DNA of 64,000 nucleotides from NCBI RefSeq assembly GCF_026262505.1, contig NC_067207.1, forward strand, positions 32,084,082 to 32,148,081, in the 5' to 3' direction. Positions 7,506 through 16,002 of this stretch are shown in pieces. The stretch comes from Trichomonas vaginalis G3. Its lineage: Eukaryota > Parabasalia > Trichomonadida > Trichomonadidae. The notes under the pieces were generated by a model, which ran no database searches, was not told where the DNA came from, and saw nothing but the letters and a program-made list of their open reading frames with translations. The translations under genes were made by a program, and so were the position numbers. Positions within the stretch are counted from its first letter, which is position 1. Each line of letters opens with the position of its first letter.

Positions 7506-8366
7506 ATGTTTCAGGTTGAAAAACAAAGAACAAATGTAGCAGATACAAAACCGTTAGACTATATCTTTACAAACGCCGGTAGGACTATATCAGATGAAGA
7601 AATTTCATCCGGCTCCTACCGCTTTGACTTTCCAATTCGTTGGCTTCAAAGTCCTTCAGATGCAAAGGCAATAGGATTTAGAAGAGTTTTGTTTTCAAAA
7701 AGAACTAACGCGTTTATGTTTGCAGTATATTTTCATGGGCAATATGAAGGTTCTGATGGTCTAATAGACAAATTTGACGAAATGAGAATCTTTACAGTTC
7801 GTTCAGACGAAAACCTTGAGAAGACTCTAAATGACTTTCAAACTCAAATGAACAAATATTATTGGGAATTTCAAGAAAAATACCACTCTTTACTAAATGG
7901 AACATACTATCTGAAACTAGAATACAACAAGATGAATTCCACCGTTTCATTTCAAAGGATTGAAATTAACCCTCCAAGAAGTACACAGTTTTTATTTTGG
8001 CAAGTAGACAAACGTTCTTGGGCACAATTTCTTCGGTTACTAAACCAGAACGAACCATTACCACCTGACGGTCCGTTCTGGTTTATACGCCCACCAACAG
8101 ATTTGACAGTTTATAGAAACGTGTTTGACCCTCAAAATGTTATATGTCATGCAAGTTTCAGTTCAAGCAACAACAGTTTTCTTTGTATTGGTAAGGACTT
8201 TTATGACCTTACCTCTAAATTCTACGAACCACCTAGTAACAGTTTCTCTGACTTTCAAGTTTGGTTCACAACAAACGGTGTGCAGCATATAATACCATTG
8301 TACTATGACTTTTATCTCGAATTGTCTTTCATATACAACTACGGAGAAGTGCTGAAAAAGTATTGA
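7506..8366 (+). CDS. Maverick conserved protein, paralogue of the 2379-3227 product (286 aa)
   Basis: The protein is collinear with the product on the opposite strand at 2379-3227. Both share the N-terminal TKPLD block, YRFDFPIRWL, KAIGFRR, a central aromatic segment, and a C-terminal SDFQVWFTTNG with IPLY and ELSFIYNY. Conservation after this much divergence suggests both copies are used. No enzyme motif is visible, and a virion surface or vertex role is a guess. It is preceded by gtatatttttacatatattaa and followed by the 22-bp tandem array. Confidence 0.7.
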   Translation: MFQVEKQRTNVADTKPLDYIFTNAGRTISDEEISSGSYRFDFPIRWLQSPSDAKAIGFRRVLFSKRTNAFMFAVYFHGQYEGSDGLIDKFDEMRIFTVRSDENLEKTLNDFQTQMNKYYWEFQEKYHSLLNGTYYLKLEYNKMNSTVSFQRIEINPPRSTQFLFWQVDKRSWAQFLRLLNQNEPLPPDGPFWFIRPPTDLTVYRNVFDPQNVICHASFSSSNNSFLCIGKDFYDLTSKFYEPPSNSFSDFQVWFTTNGVQHIIPLYYDFYLELSFIYNYGEVLKKY

Positions 8367-8386
8367 ATGTGGCTCGATGTTGTCCA

Positions 8387-8856
8387 TTGCACTGCTTCAG
8401 AACAATATTTGCACTGCTTCAGAACAATATTTGCACTGCTTCAGAACAATATTTGCACTGCTTCAGAACAATATTTGCACTGCTTCAGAACAATATTTGC
8501 ACTGCTTCAGAACAATACTTGTACTGTTTCAGAGCAATATTTGTACTTTTTCAGAACAATACTTGTACTGTTTCAGAGCAATACTTGTACTTTTTCAGAA
8601 CAAGACTTGTACTTTTTCAGAACAAGACTTGTACTTTTTCAGAACAAATTTCCCGTAAAAGCTCTCAATTTGTGAGAAAAATTTTCTGTTTCAGAACAAG
8701 ACTTGTACTTTTTCAGAACAAGACTTGTACTTTTTCAGAACAATATTTGCACTGTTTCAGAACAATATTTGCACTGTTTCAAGACAATATTTGTACTGTT
8801 TCAAGACAATATTTGCACTGTTTCAAGACAATATTTGTACTGTTTCAAGACAATGT
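8387..8856. repeat. 22-bp tandem repeat array
   Basis: About 19 copies of a 22-bp unit (core actgcttcagaacaatattt) run head to tail. The array is interrupted at about 8646-8693 by unique sequence containing ctctcaatttgtgagaaaaa. Units drift along the array from tgcttcagaac to tttttcagaac to tgtttcaagac. All three forward frames are open through part of it, because 22 is not a multiple of 3 and the unit lacks stops, so the apparent ORFs there are not genes. It separates structural genes from the KilA-N cassette. Confidence 0.85.
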
Positions 8857-8930
8857 CCGACGGTTAAGCCATAAACGAATGTCCGATGTCCCACCAAAAA
8901 ATATTTTTTATTTTTATTGTAAGAACAGAA

Positions 8931-9326
8931 ATGTCAGTCGAAGCAAAAACGTTCACGAACAAATATAATGGCGAAACATTCACGAAAGGCACTTACAACG
9001 GTATTGAAGTCTTACGTAGAGACAAGGATGGTTATATAAATGCAACAAATATGTGTCAGCAGTTTAGGAAAGACTTTAGAAGGTTGTTGGAAAATAAGTC
9101 CTGGGAAGAGTATTTTAAGGCATTTTGTGAAGAATATACCAACCGCCGGAATTCCGACGGTTGCTTTTTATACAAAGTTCATGCAGGAATTCCTGATGAA
9201 ATCAAACAGGTTAGAGGAACGTATGTAGACCCAAGACTTCTAAACTATATAGCAATGTGGGGCTTCTCCAAAATATTGCATAGCAGTTGGAAAAATTATG
9301 GACTCCATAGACAAGAAAGTTCATGA
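8931..9326 (+). CDS. KilA-N domain protein (131 aa)
   Basis: The start at 8931 follows atattttttatttttattgt plus aagaacagaa. Residues about 18-110 match the KilA-N fold: a GIEVLRRDKDGYINATNMCQQF block, then a helix, then VRGTYVDPRLLNYIAMW. KilA-N is a DNA-binding domain of large DNA viruses and phages. A 22-bp near-palindrome at 9141-9162 lies within the coding frame between these two blocks. The protein ends soon after the domain, where the frame at 9298 begins, so a frameshift or overlapping gene may continue it. Confidence 0.8.
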   Translation: MSVEAKTFTNKYNGETFTKGTYNGIEVLRRDKDGYINATNMCQQFRKDFRRLLENKSWEEYFKAFCEEYTNRRNSDGCFLYKVHAGIPDEIKQVRGTYVDPRLLNYIAMWGFSKILHSSWKNYGLHRQESS

Positions 9327-9594
9327 GAAGTTAGATGAAGAAGAACTTGAAGATACAGTAGAGAATGCAAAACCTTTGTTCGAAGAAGAAGTTAGAAAAA
9401 TGCATGAAAAACAAATAGAACATGAACGTGAGATATGTTCTGGTTATAGAGATTCTCCATACGAACTAGACCAATGGGAACAAGAAGATTTAAAGAGAGA
9501 ATTTAGAGAATATGAACTCGCTAAAATTTCATTAGAAGCTGCAGAAAAGAAGTTAAAAGCTTGGGGTCGTTTTGTACAAAAATATTGTGAGTAA
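9298..9594 (+). CDS. Charged coiled-coil protein, likely C-terminal part of the KilA-N gene (98 aa)
   Basis: This frame starts at an ATG inside the end of the KilA-N gene, in the -1 frame relative to it. The product is strongly charged and helical (DKKVHEKLDEEELEDTVENA), a typical tail after KilA-N domains. The simplest reading is that both frames once formed one gene, split by a single-base change in the ggaaaaatta run near 9290. A translationally coupled or frameshifted product is also possible. Part of its coding sequence is also present inside both terminal repeats. Confidence 0.55.
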   Translation: MDSIDKKVHEKLDEEELEDTVENAKPLFEEEVRKMHEKQIEHEREICSGYRDSPYELDQWEQEDLKREFREYELAKISLEAAEKKLKAWGRFVQKYCE

Positions 9595-9610
9595 ATGAAC
9601 CATTTTGTTG

Positions 9611-9870
9611 CTGAATTCAATAAAAATATATTTTAGGTGAAGAGGTGAGATTTCACCTCTTTTTTCACCTGTTTTTTCACCCTCTTGAATTTTCATGATT
9701 TCATCGTAAATGTTTTGTCAAACATGAACGTAAATGTTTTGTCGAAACTTCATCGTAATGAGCGTAAATCAGACAAAAATATATTTTAGGTGAAGAGGTG
9801 AGATTTCACCTCTTTTTTCACCTCTTTTTTCACCTCATGAATTTCCTTAAGATAAAAAATATATTTTAGT
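9611..9870. repeat. Internal TIR-like modules, left-TIR orientation
   Basis: Two copies of the aggtgaagaggtgagattt module and short cgtaaatgttttgtcaa units occur here, in the same orientation as at the left end of the element. No gene is present. Together with inverse copies after 10,830 they bracket the gene at 9909-10823. Confidence 0.75.
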
Positions 9871-9908
9871 TTTTTTAAAAAAATATTTTTTATTTTTATT
9901 GTAAGAAC

Positions 9909-10823
9909 ATGTTAGCAACAACAGCACCAAACTCTTTAGTCATGAACCCAACTTCAATGTTAGTAGAGATGAAAAGCTTCATTCCTTCTTCATATACTTT
10001 CGAAACAGAAATCCAGAAGATAAAGCAAGAACTTCTCCAAGGAGATTTAGATTGCACTGCGAAAGATGAAACAAATGAACAGTATCTTTATGAAATGCAG
10101 GACATTATTGACCATCTACCTAAACTTCCTGAAATCCAACAACAAAAGCTTACTATTCCAGAATTCGATGAAATAGAAGTCAAAGCAACTGACTCAGTAG
10201 AAATAAAGAAGTTCATACGAAAGGTTAACTATGAGTTTCTTGGATTTCATTGCAACCACAAAGTCATGGACAAAGATTGCGATATGGTATATAAGAATAT
10301 CTCTGACATATACAAATCTGGGGAGTTTAAGACCTACGACAACTTTGTTTCGTTAGTTGCAAAATGTGTATGGCAGATAAGAGATAAAGATAGAAGAGGT
10401 AAGATATGGAATGAACAAATAAGACCCGCAACTTTTGAGTTAAAGAGAGCAATTGACGCCTTAGTTGTTTTAGCAGGTAAGGTTTCAATGTACAATGCTA
10501 AAATGAACCCGCAATGTTCAAAATGTAAAGCAGCAATGAGGAAATATAACTACTCCGTCAAAGAGATAGAACGTATGCGAAACGACTATGCTGACTTAAA
10601 GAAAGAAGTAGAGAAACCAGCAGAAAATAAAATGGACATGTTAGAATTTCTGAACAAAAACTATCCAACAGCTGACGATTTCCTTCTATCTGACGTCAAG
10701 AAGAAGTATAAAGAAACTTTCGGTATCGTTAAAACATTCGATGTACTGACAGAAGAAATAGAAGCTACGAAATTGTTTAGGATTTCAAATATACATCATA
10801 CAATTCATGTAAAACGCTTATAA
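9909..10823 (+). CDS. Maverick hypothetical protein with Cys pair (304 aa)
   Basis: The frame is intact, with ATG right after atattttttatttttattgt plus aagaac, the same upstream block as the KilA-N gene at 8931. The protein is largely helical. A CSKCKAAM motif near residue 203 could bind metal, followed by a coiled coil. The C-terminal 50 residues (DVKKKYKETFGIVKTFDVL) recall small winged-helix modules, but this is only an impression. The gene is bracketed by inverted internal TIR-like modules, suggesting it was acquired as a cassette. Function unknown. Confidence 0.65.
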   Translation: MLATTAPNSLVMNPTSMLVEMKSFIPSSYTFETEIQKIKQELLQGDLDCTAKDETNEQYLYEMQDIIDHLPKLPEIQQQKLTIPEFDEIEVKATDSVEIKKFIRKVNYEFLGFHCNHKVMDKDCDMVYKNISDIYKSGEFKTYDNFVSLVAKCVWQIRDKDRRGKIWNEQIRPATFELKRAIDALVVLAGKVSMYNAKMNPQCSKCKAAMRKYNYSVKEIERMRNDYADLKKEVEKPAENKMDMLEFLNKNYPTADDFLLSDVKKKYKETFGIVKTFDVLTEEIEATKLFRISNIHHTIHVKRL

Positions 10824-10829
10824 AATAAC

Positions 10830-11225
10830 AGGTGAAAAAAGAGGTGAAAAAAGAGGTGAAATCTCACCTCTTCACCTAAAATATATTTTTATTGAATTCA
10901 GCAACAAAATTCTGAGTAAAATGACATATGGAACACATACTTTTTCAGTAAGGACATATGGGGTAGAAATGAGGGTAGAAAACGGGGTAGATATACCCTT
11001 CTACCCTAAAATATATTTTTGTCTGTTTTACACTCATTGACGATTAAAGTCTTGACAAAACATATACGAAGAAGTCTTGACAAAACATATACGAAGAAGT
11101 CTTGACAAAACATATACGAAGAAGTCTTGACAAAACATTTACGATGAAATCATGAAAATTCATGAGGTGAAAAAAGAGGTGAAAAAACAGGTGAAATCTC
11201 ACCTCTTCACCTAAAATATATTTTT
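10830..11225. repeat. Internal TIR-like modules, right-TIR orientation
   Basis: Inverse copies of the gaggtgaaatctcacctcttc module occur at about 10,832-10,890 and 11,163-11,223, with four tandem tacgaagaagtcttgacaaa units at about 11,050-11,145. A related but different hairpin module built on ggggtag/ctacccc lies at about 10,967-11,020. No gene is seen. This block follows the 9909 gene and precedes the KilA-N pair. Confidence 0.75.
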
Positions 11226-11325
11226 GCTGAAAAAAATGACCAAATTTCATGAATTTCCTTAAGACAGAAAAAATAACGCTAGTTTTTTATAAAATATTTT
11301 TTTTATTTTGTATGTAAAGACAGAT

Positions 11326-11715
11326 ATGTCAACATCAGAGAACACAACAACTGCTATCGTTCATGAAGCCATAAATGAAGAATATGAGTACATACAGTTT
11401 AACAAACAACTCCGTCTCATTCGTTCGGTCAAAGACGATATGTACCAAATGCAAAGTATTTTGACAGCATGTTTTGCTCCAGATACTAAGAAACCACAAG
11501 ATTGGTTTGAATTAAATAGCACTCATGAACTTTTGAGTGAGTTCGAACATGTAGAACTTAAAAAGATGTACCAAGACAGACAAAACTTACCATCGTATCT
11601 AAAAGGTATATATGTTCATAAGTTCCTAGTTAGTTCAATAGCAATGTGGGCTTCTCCTCGTTATGCATGGTATATTTACAGACTTCTTGACGAAGTTGCT
11701 GAAAAATACATGTAA
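11326..11715 (+). CDS. KilA-N-type protein, short tandem copy (129 aa)
   Basis: The first 40 residues are nearly identical to those of the next gene (11805), in DNA as well as protein, so the two arose by recent tandem duplication. The start at 11326 follows tttttattttgtatgtaaag plus acagat, shared with the neighbour. The GIYVHKFLVSSIAMWASPRYA block near the C-terminus is the conserved end of the KilA-N domain. The protein stops at LLDEVAEKYM, lacking the coiled coil and C-terminal domain of the neighbour. It is either a truncated copy or a short competitor form. Confidence 0.75.
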   Translation: MSTSENTTTAIVHEAINEEYEYIQFNKQLRLIRSVKDDMYQMQSILTACFAPDTKKPQDWFELNSTHELLSEFEHVELKKMYQDRQNLPSYLKGIYVHKFLVSSIAMWASPRYAWYIYRLLDEVAEKYM

Positions 11716-11804
11716 AGCGTTTATTTTTGGTCTTTTATACAAGATAGAAAAAATAAAGTTAATTTTATTTTTTTTATTTTTTTATTTTGTATGTAAAGAC
11801 AGAT

Positions 11805-12632
11805 ATGTCAACAACAGAGAACACAACAACTGCTATCGTTCATGAAGCCATAAGTGAAGAATATGAGTACATACAATATAACAAACAGTTACGTCTCATT
11901 CGTTCGGTCAAAGACGATATGTACCAAATGCAAAGTATTTTGACAGCTCTTCGTTCTACAAAGCAAGCATATCATTGGTTTGAAAACCAGCAGGCAAAAG
12001 AACTTTTAGAAGAATTTCCTCATATGTTTGCGTTCCTCGGAAAACCGAGGAACGAGATTCCGTACGAAAATCGTAAAAATTTGCCAAATAGTTTGAAAGG
12101 ATATTATGTTCATAGACTTCTTGTAAATGCTGTTGCAATGTGGGCTTCGCCTCGTTACGCTTGTTATATTTTCATGATGTTAGATGAAATTCATAGACAA
12201 GAACGTGAAGAGATGGAAAAGAAACTTCAAGCAAAAGATGAAGTCATTGAAGCAAAAGATAAAAACATTCAGAAAAGAATACCACGTTCGGTACCAAAAG
12301 GAAAGGAAAAGAACTATAAGTATATGATTTATACTGAAGAGATGGAAAATGAAGAAGACAGAGATATGGTTATGTTGCATTTAGTCAGAAGAAACAACAA
12401 AAGCTTTTACGACCTTGCTAAGATTTACAAATCTGACAGAAATTGGTTCTATCGCGAAAACTTACCGATTTCAATGACACCGAATGAAGATGTGAAACAA
12501 ATAGTTCAAGATACGTTACCTCAAACACACTATGATATTAAAGGTTGTACAATACTTACCTTCAAAGAAGATTTGCCGCTACTGAAGGAAAAAATAACAG
12601 AGTATTTTGACAACTTCAAACAAGCAGAGTAA
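11805..12632 (+). CDS. KilA-N protein with coiled coil and C-terminal domain (275 aa)
   Basis: Residues 1-120 hold a divergent KilA-N domain ending in GYYVHRLLVNAVAMWASPRYA. A charged coiled coil (about 130-165) follows, then a C-terminal globular region (YKYMIYTEEMENEEDRDMV onwards) resembling the tails that accompany KilA-N in large DNA viruses. A perfect 10-bp-arm palindrome (12031-12054) sits in frame within the KilA-N region. The upstream region is duplicated from the 11326 gene. DNA binding is expected from the family, but the target is unknown. Confidence 0.75.
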   Translation: MSTTENTTTAIVHEAISEEYEYIQYNKQLRLIRSVKDDMYQMQSILTALRSTKQAYHWFENQQAKELLEEFPHMFAFLGKPRNEIPYENRKNLPNSLKGYYVHRLLVNAVAMWASPRYACYIFMMLDEIHRQEREEMEKKLQAKDEVIEAKDKNIQKRIPRSVPKGKEKNYKYMIYTEEMENEEDRDMVMLHLVRRNNKSFYDLAKIYKSDRNWFYRENLPISMTPNEDVKQIVQDTLPQTHYDIKGCTILTFKEDLPLLKEKITEYFDNFKQAE

Positions 12633-12647
12633 ATGAACCATTTATTT

Positions 12648-13518
12648 TTATTGACTTTTTACAATTTGAACTTTGTTTGCGTAGATATGAATTCTGAAAG
12701 AAGTATGAGGGTCTTGTATGACTTTGTACTTCTCCCATAGTTCATGTCTGTCAAACTTACCTGCCATGGACTCTTTCATAAGTTCCATGAAATCGTCTTC
12801 GGACAATCCAGGGAAAAGTATAATGTCAGTAAGTATTCTTTTAACATCCTTACTTAAACTCTTTGCTGTCTGTACACAAATGACAACTGAGATGTTAAAG
12901 TGTCTGAGCTTCTTAAGAATTCGACACATGTCTTGTTCTCTATTCTTTAACAAAGGATGAGAAGCAAAGTCATCTAAGATAAGAAGACATCTATGAGGGT
13001 ACGTTTTCCAATCGTACGATTGCAATTTCTTCGAAATGTATTCTATCTCTTTCTGTTTGTTTCTGAAAGTGTTTCTTCTCTAATATTCTCTGCATTTCCT
13101 CATTTGGGTCTTTAAACTTAGAATTTATATACTTTTATAGCATTATACTTCAAAACTCTTCTTTGGTACTTCTTTATCCAATCTAACAACTCAGTATCCT
13201 TTATACATACTAACTTAGACTTCTTATAATATCTTTGAACGAATTGACGGTTTGGTCAAATTGACCAGAAGTACTACAAATAACAACTAACTCATAGAAT
13301 GGGTTCTTTCATCTAGTTCTTGTTGTTGTGCAGCCATTTTAAGATAAGTGAAAGTCTTACCCGACCCAGGTGGTGCGATTAGACCTGTTATACCATTCTG
13401 AGCAAATGAAACTTGTCATGTATGGGTTTTATCTGAGCATTTTCTAACTTCCTCTTGTTCTTGTTTAAAAACATTCTCAAATTTCTTGTCAATGTCAGCA
13501 AACTTTTTTTTCTAACAT
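12648..13518 (-). pseudogene. Packaging ATPase (FtsK/HerA type), frameshifted
   Basis: The reading frame starts at the ATG ending at 13,518. A Walker A motif (APPGSGKT) is encoded near 13,353-13,376 and a Walker B-like RCLLILDDFA near 12,975. ISVVICVQTAKSL follows, as in HerA/FtsK-type genome-packaging ATPases of Mavericks and related viruses. The sequence changes frame several times between 13,030 and 13,510, so only the C-terminal 125 residues form one open frame. The cause may be decay or base-dropping errors. The role would be pumping DNA into capsids. It is divergent from 13555 over 36 bases. Confidence 0.75.
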
Positions 13519-13554
13519 ATTTTTAGAAAAATTAAAATTTTTATCTTTTTGAAA

Positions 13555-14003
13555 ATGTCTAGCGATTTCGCTATCTATATTCGAGACAAGCTTTTCGACA
13601 GCAAAACATCTGTCGACCATAAAATCTTACATAGTGTAAACAAGAAAGGTGAATTTGTTCTAAAGTTTGTTTCTGGGAATATGACAAGAACCATAAAACA
13701 TTAGGCAGAGAAGTCTTTAAGTTTGTCAATGACAGACTTGTTGACAGAGATGACGCCGATTGGAAAGATGAAGTCCAACAAAAGTTCTTAGAATGCAAAG
13801 AAGGCACATGCGCTGTTCTTGAAGATGAAATAGGAAACAGAATAGAAGAGCTATTAAAGGACAAAGAACTTTTACATAAATATGGTTCTGAGAAATTTGA
13901 CATAACTCCACCAGAGAAGAAGAAGAAGAGAGAGAAGAAAGAAAAGAAAGTAGAAGAAGAGAAGAAAGAACCTGAACCAGAGAAAAAGAAATTTGACATG
14001 TAA
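13555..14003 (+). pseudogene. Maverick hypothetical protein with Lys/Glu-rich tail, one frameshift
   Basis: ATG at 13,555 opens about 43 codons (MSSDFAIYIRDKLFDSKTSV onward). The frame shifts near 13,680-13,690 and then continues for about 105 codons to the TAA at 14,001, ending in a Glu/Lys-rich tail (EKKKKREKKEKKVEEEKK). I recognise no family. It is the divergent partner of the ATPase gene. Confidence 0.55.
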
Positions 14004-14019
14004 AAATAAAATTTTATTT

Positions 14020-14437
14020 TTAGAACATTTCTGGGTCAATGTCAATGTTCTCTTCCTCTTTAGGAGCAACACTGGCTTAGACTCTAAAATCTTTTTACCC
14101 AATTTACCTTGAACTTCAACTATCTTAGACTCATAATATTCATAGTCGTCTGCTTTCTTTGGTTCATAAGGTATAACAAGTTTGTATGCTTTGCCTTCTT
14201 TAAGGTTTGAAACCTTCTGTCAAAATTTTCTTTGACTGCTAACAAACCTTCTATGTCTAAGTCTTCAAATTTCGCACCATTTTTAGTCACAATAGCAAAC
14301 TTAACTGGTTCGATGTTCCAAACTTTGTCAAATGTAGACTTTTCAAAATGGTAGAAGTAAACATTCAAATATATGAATGGGTCTAGTTCTTCTTTGACTT
14401 CTGTCATGTACTTGTTGACTGAGATGAATTTCATCAT
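14020..14437 (-). pseudogene. Maverick hypothetical protein, two frameshifts
   Basis: The start region (MMKFISVNKYMTEVKEELDP) is preceded by tttttttatccgatagaaaa. The frame breaks near 14,210 and again near 14,065, yet the out-of-frame remainder still reads sensibly (KLVIPYEPKKADDYEYYESK, then an acidic end IDIDPEMF). About 138 residues in all. No family is recognised. Confidence 0.5.
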
Positions 14438-14486
14438 CTTTTCTATCGGATAAAAAAATATTTTTTTTAAAATTTACTCATAAAAA

Positions 14487-14705
14487 TTATTTCTTTCTAT
14501 ATTTGCCATTCCGAACTTCGAAAAGATGTTTTATACCAGCATAGAATTTTTCTCTAGAGCTTAGTCTTATATCGTTTTCATGACAATATTTTCTATATTC
14601 TTCATATAAAGCCTTTTTTTCATACATTTCATAAGGACAATCTAACCAGAATAGCGCATATCTATTTTCGTTATCTAGGTCTTTTCCAACAAACTCAGCG
14701 TACAT
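14487..14705 (-). CDS. Small protein related to the C-terminus of the helicase-like gene (72 aa)
   Basis: The protein's last 45 residues (KALYEEYRKYCHENDIRLSS ending GIKHLFEVRNGKYRKK) align with the last 45 of the helicase-like product ending at 14,742 (SLYDSYKQYCQEYGYMTASK ending VKNLLDIQNGVYTKK). That region is a winged-helix-like module downstream of SF3/D5 ATPase domains. The gene has its own upstream motif tatatttttattttatttga. It may be a stand-alone duplicate of this DNA-binding module. Confidence 0.6.
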   Translation of the reverse strand: MYAEFVGKDLDNENRYALFWLDCPYEMYEKKALYEEYRKYCHENDIRLSSREKFYAGIKHLFEVRNGKYRKK

Positions 14706-14741
14706 TTCAAATAAAATAAAAATATATATTTTTTTTAAAAT

Positions 14742-15974
14742 TTACTCAGAAAAATTTTTCTTTGTATATACGCCGTTCTGTATGTCTAAAAGATTTTTGA
14801 CATTTGCCAAGAATGTTCGTTTAGATGCTGTCATATAACCATACTCTTGACAATATTGTTTATACGAGTCGTACAAAGACCTTTCATCTAAACACTCAAA
14901 GTTAGTCTCATCTATAAACAGTTCATATACACTCTTGTTTGCTTCTAACAATGTTTGTCTCTCTTCGGTATATGGAATTTGTCTTGGATTGAACTTAGAA
15001 ATATCTAATGTCATGAAATATGAGAACAAGTGGTTGTAAAAGTTAGGTGTCAAAGTTTCTGCTAAGTCGTCAAAATATTCTGTATCTTGCATATGAGAAT
15101 CTGACGTTCTGACAACTACATATCTTCTGTCAGAACTTTCTAACTTCATCGGAACAACATTGTTTGAAACCATGACGAAGTTTGCAACATTTTCACAAAC
15201 TCTTTGGTCTTTATATTTTCTTTCAACAACTCCAACTTTGTCTGTTATAAGACTCTTCAAAGCATCTGAGTTTAAAACCTTTGTTGTATCTATACTTTGA
15301 AGTTCGTTACATACTATAAGTTTCATATTCTCTATTGAGGAGTTAAATTTACCGCAGATGTTTTCTAAGTTTGTCATATTAGGGTTCGAATAGCCCTCTA
15401 ACAGTTTGCATAAGATATCTGTAAAGAAAGTGTTCTTACCAGTTCTTGTTTTTCCAATACAATGAGAGCAGTTTCATTTTTAGCACTTGGATGTTGTAAG
15501 ATGTTTGCAAACCAACATAAGATATACTCATAAACCTTTTCGTTTCCATTGCATATAATTTCTTTGACATGGTCTAACCAAGCTTCTATAACATTTTCTT
15601 TCCATTCTACTTGTTCGTATTTATATCCAGTGAAGATAGAATAGAAGTTTGGAGAAGGTGTATAGAACTTTATACCACGAACTGAAAAATCTTCTAACTT
15701 TGACAATAAGATATCCCAAGCATCTAACATCTTCATTCCAACTTGTACGACTTTTATTTTCTTAAGTTTTGTCTACATTCTTGTTCTGAAACTATGGTTG
15801 CTCTTGGTTTGTTAAAGACAACATCCCATTCTTTCATGACATAACATTCTGGGGCAGAGTCGACATAAATGACTAAACGTTTCAAATTCTCGACTGCTTT
15901 GTTATAGTCTCTAAATGGACACATATTCTGAACGCTTGGAAGTCATAAAAATCTGAAACGTCTATTCTGTACAT
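14742..15974 (-). pseudogene. SF3/D5-like primase-helicase ATPase, frameshifted
   Basis: The order of motifs fits the poxvirus-D5/phage-type SF3 ATPases. EYILCWFANILQHPSAKNE is followed by a P-loop segment with TRTGKN (near 15,433-15,455). Then come ICNELQS (Walker B position), NFVMVSNN (motif C), SDRRYVVVRTSD (arginine finger region) and a C-terminal winged-helix-like end. The frame changes near 15,450 and between 15,735 and 15,950. The start is the ATG at 15,974 after attttttttatttttataaa. Such helicases unwind DNA for replication. No primase domain is visible in about 410 codons. Confidence 0.7.
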
Positions 15975-16002
15975 TTTTATAAAAATAAAAAAAATATTTT
16001 TT

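Noticed and set aside
8363-8968. Three overlapping plus-strand frames of 93-201 codons
   Set aside because: They read through a 22-bp tandem repeat in all frames; not coding.
12180-12380. Phe-rich minus-strand frame inside the KilA-N gene
   Set aside because: Antisense of a Lys/Glu coiled coil.
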